Shown here: positions 34,616-42,880 of the stretch, in pieces
How the letters are laid out: each line of letters starts with the position of its first letter
Position numbering within the stretch: the stretch's first letter is position 1
Assembly (NCBI GenBank): GCA_045638265.1
Contig: JAZUBA010000070.1
Coordinates: forward strand, 1 to 61,055
Origin: RGIG4140 sp045638265
GTDB taxonomy: Bacteria; Pseudomonadota; Alphaproteobacteria; CAAHEQ01; UBA3637
Direction: 5' to 3'
Length of the DNA stretch: 61,055 bases
Notes under the pieces: generated by a model
The model's input: only the letters and a program-made list of their open reading frames with translations
What the model was told of the DNA's origin: nothing
Databases searched by the model: none
Position numbers and translations under genes: made by a program

Positions 34616-35533
34616 TTATTCTACAGCAAAAACACGATAAGGTTTTAAATTTTTCTTGTCCGTTTTTGCCAACGCTATTAATTGATTCTGCCACTTTAAT
34701 CCGATAACTTTTTCATCAGATAATTGTTTCGTATCAATAACCGATTCGTTAATAAAACGTTTTACGGAAATTGAACGTCCGTGAATCAATTCTTCCTTCT
34801 CTGTTTCATTTACAGCCAGCACCAAGATGTCGTCCAGTGCGGTTAAAACTGAAATCAGATGAGAATCGAGTGCATTATACACGTTTTTTTCTAAATTTTC
34901 AAGCAAAATCGAACAGTTAACATCAAAAGGACCGCATTTTGTTCGTCTTAAAGACGAAACAAAACCATAACATCCACACAAACGTCCTAAATCATGTCCG
35001 ATTGACCGAACATAGGTTCCTTTTCCACAAACAACTTCAAAGACTGTTTTATCAGATTCATGAGATAAAATTTTTAAAGAATCAATTTGAACCGGACGTG
35101 CTTTTAACTCAACATTTTCTCCTTTACGTGCTAAATCATAGGCTCTCTTTCCATTAACTTTTAAAGCGGAATAAACAGGAGGTGTTTGCATAATAACACC
35201 GTGAAATTGAGGTAATAAGCATTCTATTTCTTCCATATTTGGTCTTTTATCTGATTGAAACAACACATCACCTTCTTTATCATCTGTTGATGTTTCCTTT
35301 CCCCAAGTAACCTCAAAAACATATGTTTTTTTTCCATCCATTACAAATGGTATTGTTTTTGTTGCACTTCCAAAAGCAATAGGTAACACACCTGTTGCCA
35401 AAGGATCTAATGTACCGGCATGACCTATTTTTTCCGGTTTTAATAACCATTTTAATTTACTAACAACATTTGTAGAACCTATGTCATAAGGTTTATCAAT
35501 AATTAACCAACCGTTTATTTTGTTTTTCATCAT
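34616..35533 (-). CDS. truB: tRNA pseudouridine-55 synthase
   Basis: TruB makes pseudouridine 55 in the T-loop of tRNAs. The 305-residue chain has GWLIIDKPYDIGST, the catalytic GHAGTLDPLATGVLP, TSTDDKEGDV and GTYVRSIGHDLG, then a C-terminal PUA-like part. It is the first gene of truB-rpsO-pnp. The usual upstream rbfA and infB are absent. AAGGA lies six bases before the first ATG. Confidence 0.95.
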   Translation of the reverse strand: MMKNKINGWLIIDKPYDIGSTNVVSKLKWLLKPEKIGHAGTLDPLATGVLPIAFGSATKTIPFVMDGKKTYVFEVTWGKETSTDDKEGDVLFQSDKRPNMEEIECLLPQFHGVIMQTPPVYSALKVNGKRAYDLARKGENVELKARPVQIDSLKILSHESDKTVFEVVCGKGTYVRSIGHDLGRLCGCYGFVSSLRRTKCGPFDVNCSILLENLEKNVYNALDSHLISVLTALDDILVLAVNETEKEELIHGRSISVKRFINESVIDTKQLSDEKVIGLKWQNQLIALAKTDKKNLKPYRVFAVE

Positions 35534-35653
35534 ATTTTTCCTTTTTATTCAAAATATATTGATTTAATTTATTTTGCAATCTTTTTATTGAATTTGTACT
35601 TGATTTTTATTAATGCGAATCGTATACTTAACCATCAAAAACGGAGAAATATT

Positions 35654-36235
35654 ATGTTAGAAGCACTCAATCAAGTCAGACAATCTTGCTTAAATTGTCA
35701 AAAATGCCCACTAGCTCAAACCCGCACAAACGTTGTTTTTTCTGATGGTATTCCTAATTCAAAATTAATGTTAATTGGGGAAGCACCCGGTTTTAATGAA
35801 GATATGCAAGGAAAACCTTTTGTCGGAAGAGCAGGGCAATTGTTAGATAAAATTTTCGAATCAGTTGGACTATCTCGTGAAAAAGATGTTTATATTTGTA
35901 ATACAATTAAATGTCGTCCACCAGATAATCGAGATCCTTTACCAGCTGAAAAAGAAGCTTGTCGTGCTTATTTAGATAAACAAATTGAAATTTTAAAACC
36001 TCGTATTATTCTTTTATGCGGAAAAGTAGCATTAACATCTTTTTTACCGCAAATTAATGTCGGCATTACAAAAGTAAGAGGACAATGGTTTGACGGACCT
36101 TATGGTTCAAAAATGATGCCTATTTTTCACCCATCTTACTTATTAAGAAATCCTATTGCCAGACCGGGTTCACCAAAAGCATTAATGTGGGAAGATATAA
36201 AAAATATCAAAAAAGCTTACGATTCGCTTGATTAA
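35654..36235 (+). CDS. Type 4 uracil-DNA glycosylase, iron-sulfur
   Basis: This DNA repair enzyme of 193 residues removes uracil from DNA. It has the cysteine pairs CLNCQKC and CNTIKC...C for a [4Fe-4S] cluster, GEAPGFNEDMQGKPFVGRAGQLL, and HPSYLLRNP. CGGAGA precedes the chosen ATG at 35654; upstream in-frame sequence is filler. It lies convergent to an amidase gene, with no clear operon partner. Confidence 0.9.
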   Translation: MLEALNQVRQSCLNCQKCPLAQTRTNVVFSDGIPNSKLMLIGEAPGFNEDMQGKPFVGRAGQLLDKIFESVGLSREKDVYICNTIKCRPPDNRDPLPAEKEACRAYLDKQIEILKPRIILLCGKVALTSFLPQINVGITKVRGQWFDGPYGSKMMPIFHPSYLLRNPIARPGSPKALMWEDIKNIKKAYDSLD

Positions 36236-36243
36236 TTTTAATA

Positions 36244-36768
36244 TTACTTCTTTTTAACACATAAAGGTCGCCTTAATGGATTATCTGTTAATCCGTTTTG
36301 CCAAAATAATTCCCATGGAAAAGTTCTGCCCGGATCATATTTTCTATCCGGAGCAATATCAGAATGAGCAACAACATTATGAGGTTGAATACCGTATTTA
36401 TTCATTAAAAAACGACATAATTCTACACCTGCGTTAATTTGTTCTGATGTAAAGTCAACAAAAGATTGTTCTCCCTTTGCTGGGCATTGAAATTCTATTC
36501 CAATAGAATGACTGTTTAAATCTTCCTTTATATCATCCCAATATCCCAATCCTGCGTGCCAAGCACGTTTATCATCACTAACTAAACGATAAATTGTACC
36601 ATCTCTATCTATAACATAATGAGAACTGACACGTGGTTGTTCTTCTTTTTCAATTAAATAATAAAACGTTTCTTCCAATGTGTTTGTAGCTGTTGCATGT
36701 AAAACAATCATATCAATCTCACATGCTCTTTCATTATAATGAGTAGATGGTTTTTCAATGATATTCAT
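36244..36768 (-). CDS. N-acetylmuramoyl-L-alanine amidase, AmpD/amidase_2 type
   Basis: The 174-residue zinc amidase cleaves the lactyl-peptide bond of muropeptides. It shows DMIVLHATAT (zinc His), SSHYVIDRDGTIYRLV, AWHAG, SIGIEFQ, and VAHSDIAPDRKYDPG with the second His and catalytic Asp/Lys region. No signal peptide is present, so a cytoplasmic AmpD-like recycling role is likely. It follows ruvC by 11 bases and may be cotranscribed with it. Confidence 0.88.
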   Translation of the reverse strand: MNIIEKPSTHYNERACEIDMIVLHATATNTLEETFYYLIEKEEQPRVSSHYVIDRDGTIYRLVSDDKRAWHAGLGYWDDIKEDLNSHSIGIEFQCPAKGEQSFVDFTSEQINAGVELCRFLMNKYGIQPHNVVAHSDIAPDRKYDPGRTFPWELFWQNGLTDNPLRRPLCVKKK

Positions 36769-36779
36769 ACCATATCTCC

Positions 36780-37283
36780 CTATCTGTTTAGCATCATTTT
36801 GTTTAAATTAGTTGGACGCATAAAACTATGACATAATGCAATAGCCAACGCATCAGAAGCATCTGCCGGTATTTTTTCAGGAACTGTTTTTAACAAAGTT
36901 CTTACCATCATATCAACTTGTTTTTTATCGGCATGACCTGCACCAACAATCATTTTTTTGATTTGATTGGGTGTATATTCCGCAACAGAAATTTGATAAA
37001 GAGCAGGGGTTAACAATACCACCCCTCTTGCTTGACCCAACTTTAATGTTGATGTCGGATTGTTATTTACAAATGTTTGTTCAACAGCAGCTTCATCCGG
37101 TTGATACATTTCAATAATCTGCTTGAGATTTTGATGTAAATCAGCTAAACGATTAGCTAATTCACCAGTTTCAATCGGATTAATAACACCACCGGCAATA
37201 AAACGCAAACGGGTGCCATCTTTTTCAATGACACCCCATCCTGTATGTCTTAAACCCGGATCTAAACCCAAGATTCGTAACAT
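36780..37283 (-). CDS. ruvC: Holliday junction resolvase RuvC
   Basis: RuvC cleaves Holliday junctions as a dimer. The 167-residue chain has ILGLDPGLRHTGWGV (first catalytic Asp), EQTFVNNNPTS (Glu), and DASDALAIALCH with the last acidic residues. The ATG at 37283 is one base after the yebC stop; a GTG four codons upstream is possible. The usual downstream ruvA and ruvB are missing here. Confidence 0.95.
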   Translation of the reverse strand: MLRILGLDPGLRHTGWGVIEKDGTRLRFIAGGVINPIETGELANRLADLHQNLKQIIEMYQPDEAAVEQTFVNNNPTSTLKLGQARGVVLLTPALYQISVAEYTPNQIKKMIVGAGHADKKQVDMMVRTLLKTVPEKIPADASDALAIALCHSFMRPTNLNKMMLNR

Positions 37284-37284
37284 C

Positions 37285-38043
37285 TTATTCAGCACTTTCT
37301 AATTGTTGCATAATTTCTGGTGCAATATCAGCATTAGTAATGACTCGTTGCACATCATCATCTTCATTTAAAATATTAATGAATTTAAACAATTTTTGTG
37401 CTGTTTCTAAATCTGTAACTTCTTTTTGAACCAGTGGTTTCCAATCTAAACGAGCTGCGTTTGGTGTACCTAATTGACTTTCCAAAGATTCACGAACACT
37501 TGATAAATCTTCTGGAGCACATGTAATTTCATGTGTTTCTTCCGTTGTAACAACATCTGAAGCACCAGCTTCTAATCCAGCTTCAAAAATGGCATCTGCT
37601 GTACCAACCGCTAATGGATATTCAATATAACCAATCCGTTCAAAATTAAATGTAACAGAACCGGTTTCACCTAACGCACCGCCATTTTTAGAAAAAGCCG
37701 CTCTTAATGACGGAGCTGTTCTGGCACGATTATCCGTTAAAGCTTCTACAATAACAGAAACTTTACCCGGACCAAATCCTTCATAACGGACTTCTTCGTA
37801 ATTTGTTGTATCTGTACCTTGTGTTCCCTTTGCAATAGCACGTTCAATATTGTCTTTTGGCATATTTTCAGAACGCGCATTTTGAATTGCTAAGCGTAAA
37901 CGAGGATTTGAAGAAACATCACCACCACCTGTTTTAACAGCCACTGTAATTTCACGTGCTAATTTTGAAAAAACTTTTGCACGCAATTTATCTTGAGCGC
38001 CTTTACGATACATAATATTTTTAAATTGTGAATGTCCTGCCAT
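37285..38043 (-). CDS. yebC: YebC/PmpR-family protein
   Basis: The 252-residue protein begins MAGHSQFKNIMYRKGAQD, typical of the family, with later RYEGFGPG and AFSKNGGALGETGSV. Members act as transcription regulators or as translation factors easing ribosome stalling (TACO1 type). It is upstream of ruvC as in most alphaproteobacteria. AAAAGGA precedes the ATG. Confidence 0.94.
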   Translation of the reverse strand: MAGHSQFKNIMYRKGAQDKLRAKVFSKLAREITVAVKTGGGDVSSNPRLRLAIQNARSENMPKDNIERAIAKGTQGTDTTNYEEVRYEGFGPGKVSVIVEALTDNRARTAPSLRAAFSKNGGALGETGSVTFNFERIGYIEYPLAVGTADAIFEAGLEAGASDVVTTEETHEITCAPEDLSSVRESLESQLGTPNAARLDWKPLVQKEVTDLETAQKLFKFINILNEDDDVQRVITNADIAPEIMQQLESAE

Positions 38044-38097
38044 AATATTATTCCTTTTCTGTTTATATTAAATTTATTAAAATCATTTATGTTTATA

Positions 38098-38910
38098 TCA
38101 TAATTGATGTGTATTTTCAAGTGCTGCTCCTAACCGTACAGGAAAAATTTTTGTTGCAACACCAGTTTTGTCGTCAATTTCAGCGCAAACAGCACAAAAA
38201 GTACCAGAGATTTCTGCCGGTTGTAAGCGATTTTTTTTATCTGTTGTCGTAAAACGAACCAATGCACCTTCTTTTTGCATACCTATAACAGAATCATAAT
38301 CACCACACATACCAATATCAGTCATATATCCTGTACCATTGGGTAAGATGTGTGCATCTGCAGTCGGAATATGCGTATGTGTTCCTACCAACAAAGATGC
38401 CCGTCCATCTAAATAATGACTCATTGCTACTTTTTCTGCTGTTGCTTCTGCGTGAAAATCAACAATAACAACATCATAATCAATCCCTTTTTTATGTGTA
38501 TTAAACCAATTTTCCATACAAATAAAAGGATTCTCAACCGAACGCATAAATACACTGCCTAAAATTTGAATAACAGCAACTTTTACTCCCGCTTGTGTTG
38601 TATGAACACACCACCCTTTTCCAACAGTATTTTCTGGATAATTCAAAGGTCTGATAATATTGTTTTGTTCTGTTAAAACAGGAAAAATATCAGTTTTATC
38701 AAAAGAATGATTCCCTAATGTAATAACATCTACGTTATTTTTAACAAACTCATTATAAATTTTAGGTGTAATGCCAAAACCATGTGCCGCATTTTCACCA
38801 TTAATGACAATCATATCTAACTGTAATAATTTTCGTAATTTAGGTAAATACTCAATAACAACTTTACGTCCGGCCTTACCAACTACATCACCACAAAATA
38901 ATATTTTCAT
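38098..38910 (-). CDS. ymdB: YmdB-type metallophosphoesterase
   Basis: The 270-residue enzyme of the TIGR00282 family hydrolyses 2',3'-cyclic nucleotides. It has MKILFCGDVVGKAGRK, INGENAAHGFGI, LGNHSFD (usually GNHxWD), DFHAEATAEK and VGTHTHIPTAD, the di-metal ligands. Its start is three bases after the zapA stop and the GGA between them serves as a poor ribosome site, so translation depends on coupling to zapA. Confidence 0.9.
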   Translation of the reverse strand: MKILFCGDVVGKAGRKVVIEYLPKLRKLLQLDMIVINGENAAHGFGITPKIYNEFVKNNVDVITLGNHSFDKTDIFPVLTEQNNIIRPLNYPENTVGKGWCVHTTQAGVKVAVIQILGSVFMRSVENPFICMENWFNTHKKGIDYDVVIVDFHAEATAEKVAMSHYLDGRASLLVGTHTHIPTADAHILPNGTGYMTDIGMCGDYDSVIGMQKEGALVRFTTTDKKNRLQPAEISGTFCAVCAEIDDKTGVATKIFPVRLGAALENTHQL

Positions 38911-38913
38911 TCC

Positions 38914-39243
38914 TTAATCTTTATGTTCTTGTGTTAATTCATTCAAATCAGCAACCAAACCATTAATTTTCATTGCTAAATTATTTATTTTTTCAGACAA
39001 CTGTTTTTTTGTTTCATCTATAATAACTGCATTTGTATTGTGTTCTAATTTACTTTTTTCTTCAGCTAAAAACAAACACAACATTGCCAATAATTGTCCT
39101 TCCTGCATGTATCCAACTTTTTTAACAAGTTGATTAGCACGATTATCTAAACCTTCCGCTAAATGACGCATATGATTTTCCTGACCGTCCGGACATGAAA
39201 ATTTATAAAAACGATCTCCTATTTTTAAAGAAACAACAGCCAT
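38914..39243 (-). CDS. zapA: Cell division protein ZapA
   Basis: The 109-residue FtsZ-associated protein has the N-terminal beta part (VSLKIGDRFYKFSCPDGQE), then a dimerising coiled coil (about 50-100). It promotes Z-ring bundling. The start shares one base with the stop of the small coiled-coil gene upstream. In many alphaproteobacteria 6S RNA and fthC lie between zapA and ymdB; here only three bases do. Confidence 0.88.
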   Translation of the reverse strand: MAVVSLKIGDRFYKFSCPDGQENHMRHLAEGLDNRANQLVKKVGYMQEGQLLAMLCLFLAEEKSKLEHNTNAVIIDETKKQLSEKINNLAMKINGLVADLNELTQEHKD

Positions 39244-39431
39244 TATTCATCTCCTTTTTTCAAGTTGATAATCATACCGTCTATCGTGTCATATGTTTTT
39301 TTTATAACGGTTTTTAAAATTGCTGTTTGTTCTGTTTTATTTTGATAATTTTTCTTCACACTATGAATAACTGCTTCTAAATCTAAAACAGCATCTTCTA
39401 AATTTTTCACAGCATTTTTTATTTCATCCAT
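39243..39431 (-). CDS. DUF4164-like small coiled-coil protein
   Basis: The 62-residue helical protein is not an XseB. It sits immediately upstream of zapA, where alphaproteobacteria carry a DUF4164 gene. It may assist ZapA in division; that is inferred from context only. AAAAGGA precedes the ATG. Confidence 0.65.
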   Translation of the reverse strand: MDEIKNAVKNLEDAVLDLEAVIHSVKKNYQNKTEQTAILKTVIKKTYDTIDGMIINLKKGDE

Positions 39432-39443
39432 ATTTTTTTCCTT

Positions 39444-40037
39444 TTAAACAGAACGTCTTGCTTTAAAAGCCATTTGCAAGGTACCATCATCTAAATAATC
39501 TAACTCACCACCAACCGGAACACCTCTGGATAATGTGGATACAGTACATGATAAAACTTCTAATTTATCAAACAAATAATGAGCTGTTGTTTGTCCCTCA
39601 ACTGTAGCAGGTAAAGCTAAAATAACTTCACAATTTTCATTAACAGATACTTTATCTATTAATGATTGAATAGCCAATTCTTCCGGACCAATACCATCTA
39701 AAGCAGATAAAACACCACCTAAAACATGATATTGCCCCTTAAATACTTGTGAACGTTCAATTGCCCATAAATCTGAAACATCCCGAACCACACAAACTTG
39801 TTTTTTATTACGACTGTCATCAATACAAATAGCACACGGTGATTGCGTATCCATATTACCACAAATCGGACAAACAGAAACCTTTTCTAAAACCGTCTGC
39901 ATTGCTGATACCAATGGTACAAATTGTTTTTCTTTTTGATTAATTAAATGAAGAACTGCCCGTCGGGCCGAACGAGGTCCGAGTGTGGGCAGTTTTGAAA
40001 ACAATGTAATTAAATATTCTAATTCAGGCGAAGCCAT
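39444..40037 (-). CDS. recR: Recombination protein RecR
   Basis: RecR acts with RecO/RecF to load RecA at gaps. The 197-residue protein has the helix-hairpin-helix LPTLGPRSARRAVLHL, a C4 zinc finger (C56, C59, C68, C71), and a Toprim domain with CVVRDVSDLWAIE and LSRGVPVGGELDYLDDGTL. It follows ybaB at 14 bases. dnaX, usually upstream, is absent. Confidence 0.95.
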   Translation of the reverse strand: MASPELEYLITLFSKLPTLGPRSARRAVLHLINQKEKQFVPLVSAMQTVLEKVSVCPICGNMDTQSPCAICIDDSRNKKQVCVVRDVSDLWAIERSQVFKGQYHVLGGVLSALDGIGPEELAIQSLIDKVSVNENCEVILALPATVEGQTTAHYLFDKLEVLSCTVSTLSRGVPVGGELDYLDDGTLQMAFKARRSV

Positions 40038-40051
40038 TGATTCGCTTTCAA

Positions 40052-40375
40052 TTAAAATGGCAATTTAAAGCCGGCCGGCAATCCGAGAGAAGATTGGATT
40101 CTTTCCATTTCGGAAGCCATAGCATTATCTGTTTTTTCACGACAATCACGAATAGCTAATAAAACCAAATCTTCTAATGTTTCAACATCATCTTTATCTA
40201 CAACAGAAGGATTAATTGAAACACTTAAAGGCAAACCTTTACCTGTCATAACAACTTTAACAGCACCATTACCAGCAACACCTTCAAATTCTTGTTTTTC
40301 CATTTTTGTTTGTAAGATATTGACTTGTGATTGAACCATTTGTGCTTTTTTCATTAATTCACCGATATTTCTCAT
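40052..40375 (-). CDS. ybaB: YbaB/EbfC nucleoid-associated protein
   Basis: The 107-residue DNA-binding protein forms dimers that coat the nucleoid. It has MRNIGELMKKAQMVQSQ and VKVVMTGKGLPLSVSI. It is paired with recR as is nearly universal. A perfect AAAGGAG ribosome site is present. Confidence 0.94.
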   Translation of the reverse strand: MRNIGELMKKAQMVQSQVNILQTKMEKQEFEGVAGNGAVKVVMTGKGLPLSVSINPSVVDKDDVETLEDLVLLAIRDCREKTDNAMASEMERIQSSLGLPAGFKLPF

Positions 40376-40453
40376 TTTTATCTCCTTTGTTAAAAAATTA
40401 CGGTTGTGTGCATTATAAATAAAAAATTTTAAAATGTAAAGTATGTATTTGTT

Positions 40454-41416
40454 TTATTTATCATTAAGACGTTTTTTTATCTCTTTTGCAATAAGCATTG
40501 CCGGATTAAAACATCCTTTAACATTCTTCAATGAAGCCCCGAGTGGTAAAGCATAACCATCCTCATATAATGATTGATGAAATCTTTTATGTTTTTCACT
40601 CATCATTTCATCCGGAGCAAAAATAAAAACAGGAACACTTGTTGCACAACATTCTGAACACATAGACATAGAATCGCCCGTAACAACAATCATATCAGCA
40701 CAAGCAATTAATCCAAAATATGGATTTTTTTCCTGACTGCCATATGTATAAAAAAATGTATTATCACCAGATAATTCTTTTTTCAAATAATCCACAATTT
40801 CTTTAGGAGTTCGCCGTGATGTTGTTACCATTATAGATTCTGGTTTGAGATGTTTGACAGTATTTATTAATAATTGTGCTTGTTCTAACGTAAACGGTTT
40901 ATTTTTTGTTGCACCACCGATAATTAAAGATAATCTAGGATGTTTGTAGTTTTTAAAAACAGTCTCCCATTCTGCCCGTTCTTGACTTAATCGGGTAGGG
41001 GTTATGCGATGTGGTGTTCCCGTTACAATTAACACATTATCTTTACACTTTTGATAATTGTCATGTTTAGGTAACACAATTAAATCAGTTTGATTAAATC
41101 CTTTCATTCCCGGATTCATTAACTGAACAATTTTTGTTTTACCTTTTGATTTTTTTTGCACCCAACGAGCAACAGGAAAAGAGCGTCTGCCAGCACTTAA
41201 TACAATATCAGGATAATCATCAGTGGTTTTTAAACTTTGAACCGTTTCTTTTGTTAAACCAATTAAAGTTTTATCTCTTAAAAAATTAGGCAATTTAACA
41301 TACTGATTGTATGATATGTCTTTTCTGACATATTCATAATCCAACACCTCTGCAATCCCTAAAAGCTGATTAACATTTCCGGCACGATCATCGGCCAATA
41401 TCCATACTTTTTTCAT
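40454..41416 (-). CDS. ELM1/DUF1022-family protein
   Basis: The 320-residue protein resembles the mitochondrial fission ELM1 family, found in alphaproteobacteria and plants. It has WILADDRAGNVNQLLGIAE, LSAGRRSFPVARW, QLMNPG, GGATKNKPF, TTSRRTP and VTGDSMSMCSEC. A glycosyltransferase-like fold is inferred from the family. The ATG at 41416 is favoured over 41422 by its spacing from AAAGG. It is five to eleven bases after the hydrolase gene, so the two are probably co-expressed. Confidence 0.85.
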   Translation of the reverse strand: MKKVWILADDRAGNVNQLLGIAEVLDYEYVRKDISYNQYVKLPNFLRDKTLIGLTKETVQSLKTTDDYPDIVLSAGRRSFPVARWVQKKSKGKTKIVQLMNPGMKGFNQTDLIVLPKHDNYQKCKDNVLIVTGTPHRITPTRLSQERAEWETVFKNYKHPRLSLIIGGATKNKPFTLEQAQLLINTVKHLKPESIMVTTSRRTPKEIVDYLKKELSGDNTFFYTYGSQEKNPYFGLIACADMIVVTGDSMSMCSECCATSVPVFIFAPDEMMSEKHKRFHQSLYEDGYALPLGASLKNVKGCFNPAMLIAKEIKKRLNDK

Positions 41417-41427
41417 TTTCATACCTT

Positions 41428-42195
41428 TTATTCTTGATACAAAGACTGATAAATTTTTTCAAATCCTTTATTGTGTGTTGCTTTTGGCACAACAACTATT
41501 TTTGTTTCATCTTTTATAAACTCACGTGTCAAAGTAGGTGGCACAACATCATCTTTTTCACCAACATAGTGTATTTGTGGAATTTTTGAAAACACATCTT
41601 TATAAGATTTTAAATTCAGAGATTTATTCAATTTATCATCATTATGATATTGTGTCCATGCATCTATATCCAACACACCCGCTATTGTAATTACCTTTTT
41701 AACAGCCTTATTTTGAACAGCAACCAAACCGGCTATTTGAGCTCCACCTGAATACCCAATTAACGTTACTTCGTTTGTTTGTGCTTTTTTCATTAAAGAT
41801 TGAATTGCTTGATTCATACTATTAATGATTTGAGGTGAAAAACGCCCATTTGTCCAATCTGTAACAGAACAAACACCCGCTTGCATATATTGACACGGAC
41901 GCCCTAAATAAGCAACATTATTATTTGTATCTTTAGATGCAATATCTCTTAAAAATGTTGAACGAGGTGTTGGATTATCTGTTGGTTTTCCATACATATC
42001 AAAAGAATTTCCATCACCCTCAATATAAATTCTTAATGGTTCACCAATTTTAGAAATATTATACCAACTTGCTAAAATATATGGTGGTGCAACCTGTGTT
42101 TGAAAACGAAAATCCATCAAGGGATTTTGTGTGGCACAAGCATTTAAAAATAATAAACTTAAAAGACAAATTAATTTTTTCATAATTTGCATCAT
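41428..42195 (-). CDS. Alpha/beta-hydrolase lipoprotein
   Basis: The 255-residue protein has a lipoprotein signal ending in LFLNAC (C20 from the start used). The nucleophile elbow GYSGG, a candidate Asp in GEKDDVVPP and a candidate His in KATHNKGF make a plausible triad. The start is uncertain (42195 or 42183). Substrate unknown. AGGAG lies 11 bases before the ATG at 42195. Confidence 0.72.
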   Translation of the reverse strand: MMQIMKKLICLLSLLFLNACATQNPLMDFRFQTQVAPPYILASWYNISKIGEPLRIYIEGDGNSFDMYGKPTDNPTPRSTFLRDIASKDTNNNVAYLGRPCQYMQAGVCSVTDWTNGRFSPQIINSMNQAIQSLMKKAQTNEVTLIGYSGGAQIAGLVAVQNKAVKKVITIAGVLDIDAWTQYHNDDKLNKSLNLKSYKDVFSKIPQIHYVGEKDDVVPPTLTREFIKDETKIVVVPKATHNKGFEKIYQSLYQE

Positions 42196-42212
42196 AACAA
42201 ATTCTGCTCCTG

Positions 42213-42241
42213 TTGACAAGTGATATTTTTATACTTACATT
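42213..42241 (+). promoter_or_regulatory. Predicted promoter of the micropeptide gene
   Basis: A consensus TTGACA, a 17-base spacer and TACATT. The predicted start near 42248 leaves a leader of about 36 bases. It overlaps the 5' end of the divergent hydrolase gene. Confidence 0.65.
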
Positions 42242-42283
42242 TTATTCGTGAGATATGAGGAAATAAGAAAGGAGGGGATTATC

Positions 42284-42316
42284 ATGCCAGGATGTGGTTG
42301 CGGAACAAAAAAATAA
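42284..42316 (+). CDS. Cysteine-rich 10-residue micropeptide gene
   Basis: ATG to TAA encodes MPGCGCGTKK. A very strong Shine-Dalgarno (GGAGGGG at 42271-42277) lies six bases before the ATG. A good promoter precedes it and a terminator follows within 55 bases, so this is a complete free-standing transcription unit of about 120 bases. The CxC pair and terminal lysines suggest metal or thiol binding, or a peptide that must be processed; it could also be a leader for an RNA regulator. It is not a leader of the next gene, which runs on the other strand. Confidence 0.55.
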   Translation: MPGCGCGTKK

Positions 42317-42340
42317 CATTCACTTATGTTATATAGTTAG

Positions 42341-42372
42341 AAGCACTACCGTTGTGTAGTGCTTTCTTGTTT
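42341..42372 (+). terminator. Terminator of the micropeptide transcript
   Basis: A 9-bp stem (AAGCACTAC with GTAGTGCTT, 6-base loop) is followed by TCTTGTTTTATTTT on the plus strand. No comparable T-run exists on the other strand. Confidence 0.8.
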
Positions 42373-42671
42373 TATTTTGAAAACATTTCATTCAGTAAAT
42401 CTATAATTTGTCCATAAACCTGTTGAGGTAATATACCTATTTTATTTTTTAATGCTATTTTATCTACTGGCTGAATTAAATCAAATGCAATATAAGCTTT
42501 TTTACCTTTTAAACCAACACCATAACGAAATGGATACACTTGTTCACAAGTTGTAATCGGTGCTATTAATACATAGGGCAGGGTATCATTCATTTCATTT
42601 GGAGAAATAACAATACACGGCTTTTCTTCTTGATTATTTTCACATAAATATACTTCAAACCGTTTTACCAT
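42372..42671 (-). CDS. mazF: MazF/PemK-type toxin
   Basis: The 99-residue endoribonuclease-type toxin has KRFEVYLCEN, KPCIVISPNEMN, LIAPITTC and a C-terminus VYGQIIDLLNEMF as in alphaproteobacterial PemK proteins. The ATG at 42671 lies within the antitoxin's end (7-base overlap). Toxin cleavage site unknown. MazF proteins cut mRNA at short sequences during stress when the antitoxin is degraded. Confidence 0.85.
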   Translation of the reverse strand: MVKRFEVYLCENNQEEKPCIVISPNEMNDTLPYVLIAPITTCEQVYPFRYGVGLKGKKAYIAFDLIQPVDKIALKNKIGILPQQVYGQIIDLLNEMFSK

Positions 42672-42880
42672 TTCCAAGCCTCCTTACATGTATTTGAATG
42701 GCTTTCATTTTTCTGTATTTGTTCGTACCAATATTTTCTATCTTCATGATAAGGTGTTAATATAACTTTTTTATCATCTAATTCTAAACGAATCTCTGAT
42801 TCAAATTCGCATTCCTTAATTACACTTTTAGGCAAACGAATCCCGTAGGAGTTACCTATTTTAATTAATTTTACCAACAT
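42665..42880 (-). CDS. mazE: MazE/AbrB-type antitoxin
   Basis: The 71-residue protein has an AbrB fold (LVKLIKIGNSYGIRLPKSVIKE) for DNA binding, and a C-terminal tail that would wrap the toxin. It begins directly after the stop of the coiled-coil membrane-protein gene (42881), so the pair is likely cotranscribed with it. Confidence 0.82.
   Translation of the reverse strand: MLVKLIKIGNSYGIRLPKSVIKECEFESEIRLELDDKKVILTPYHEDRKYWYEQIQKNESHSNTCKEAWKW

Noticed and set aside
38900..39250. 6S RNA next to zapA
   Set aside because: The expected gap is only three bases, so there is no room for it.
39243..39431. Exodeoxyribonuclease VII small subunit (xseB)
   Set aside because: The length is similar, but the XseB helix pattern is absent and the place next to zapA fits DUF4164.
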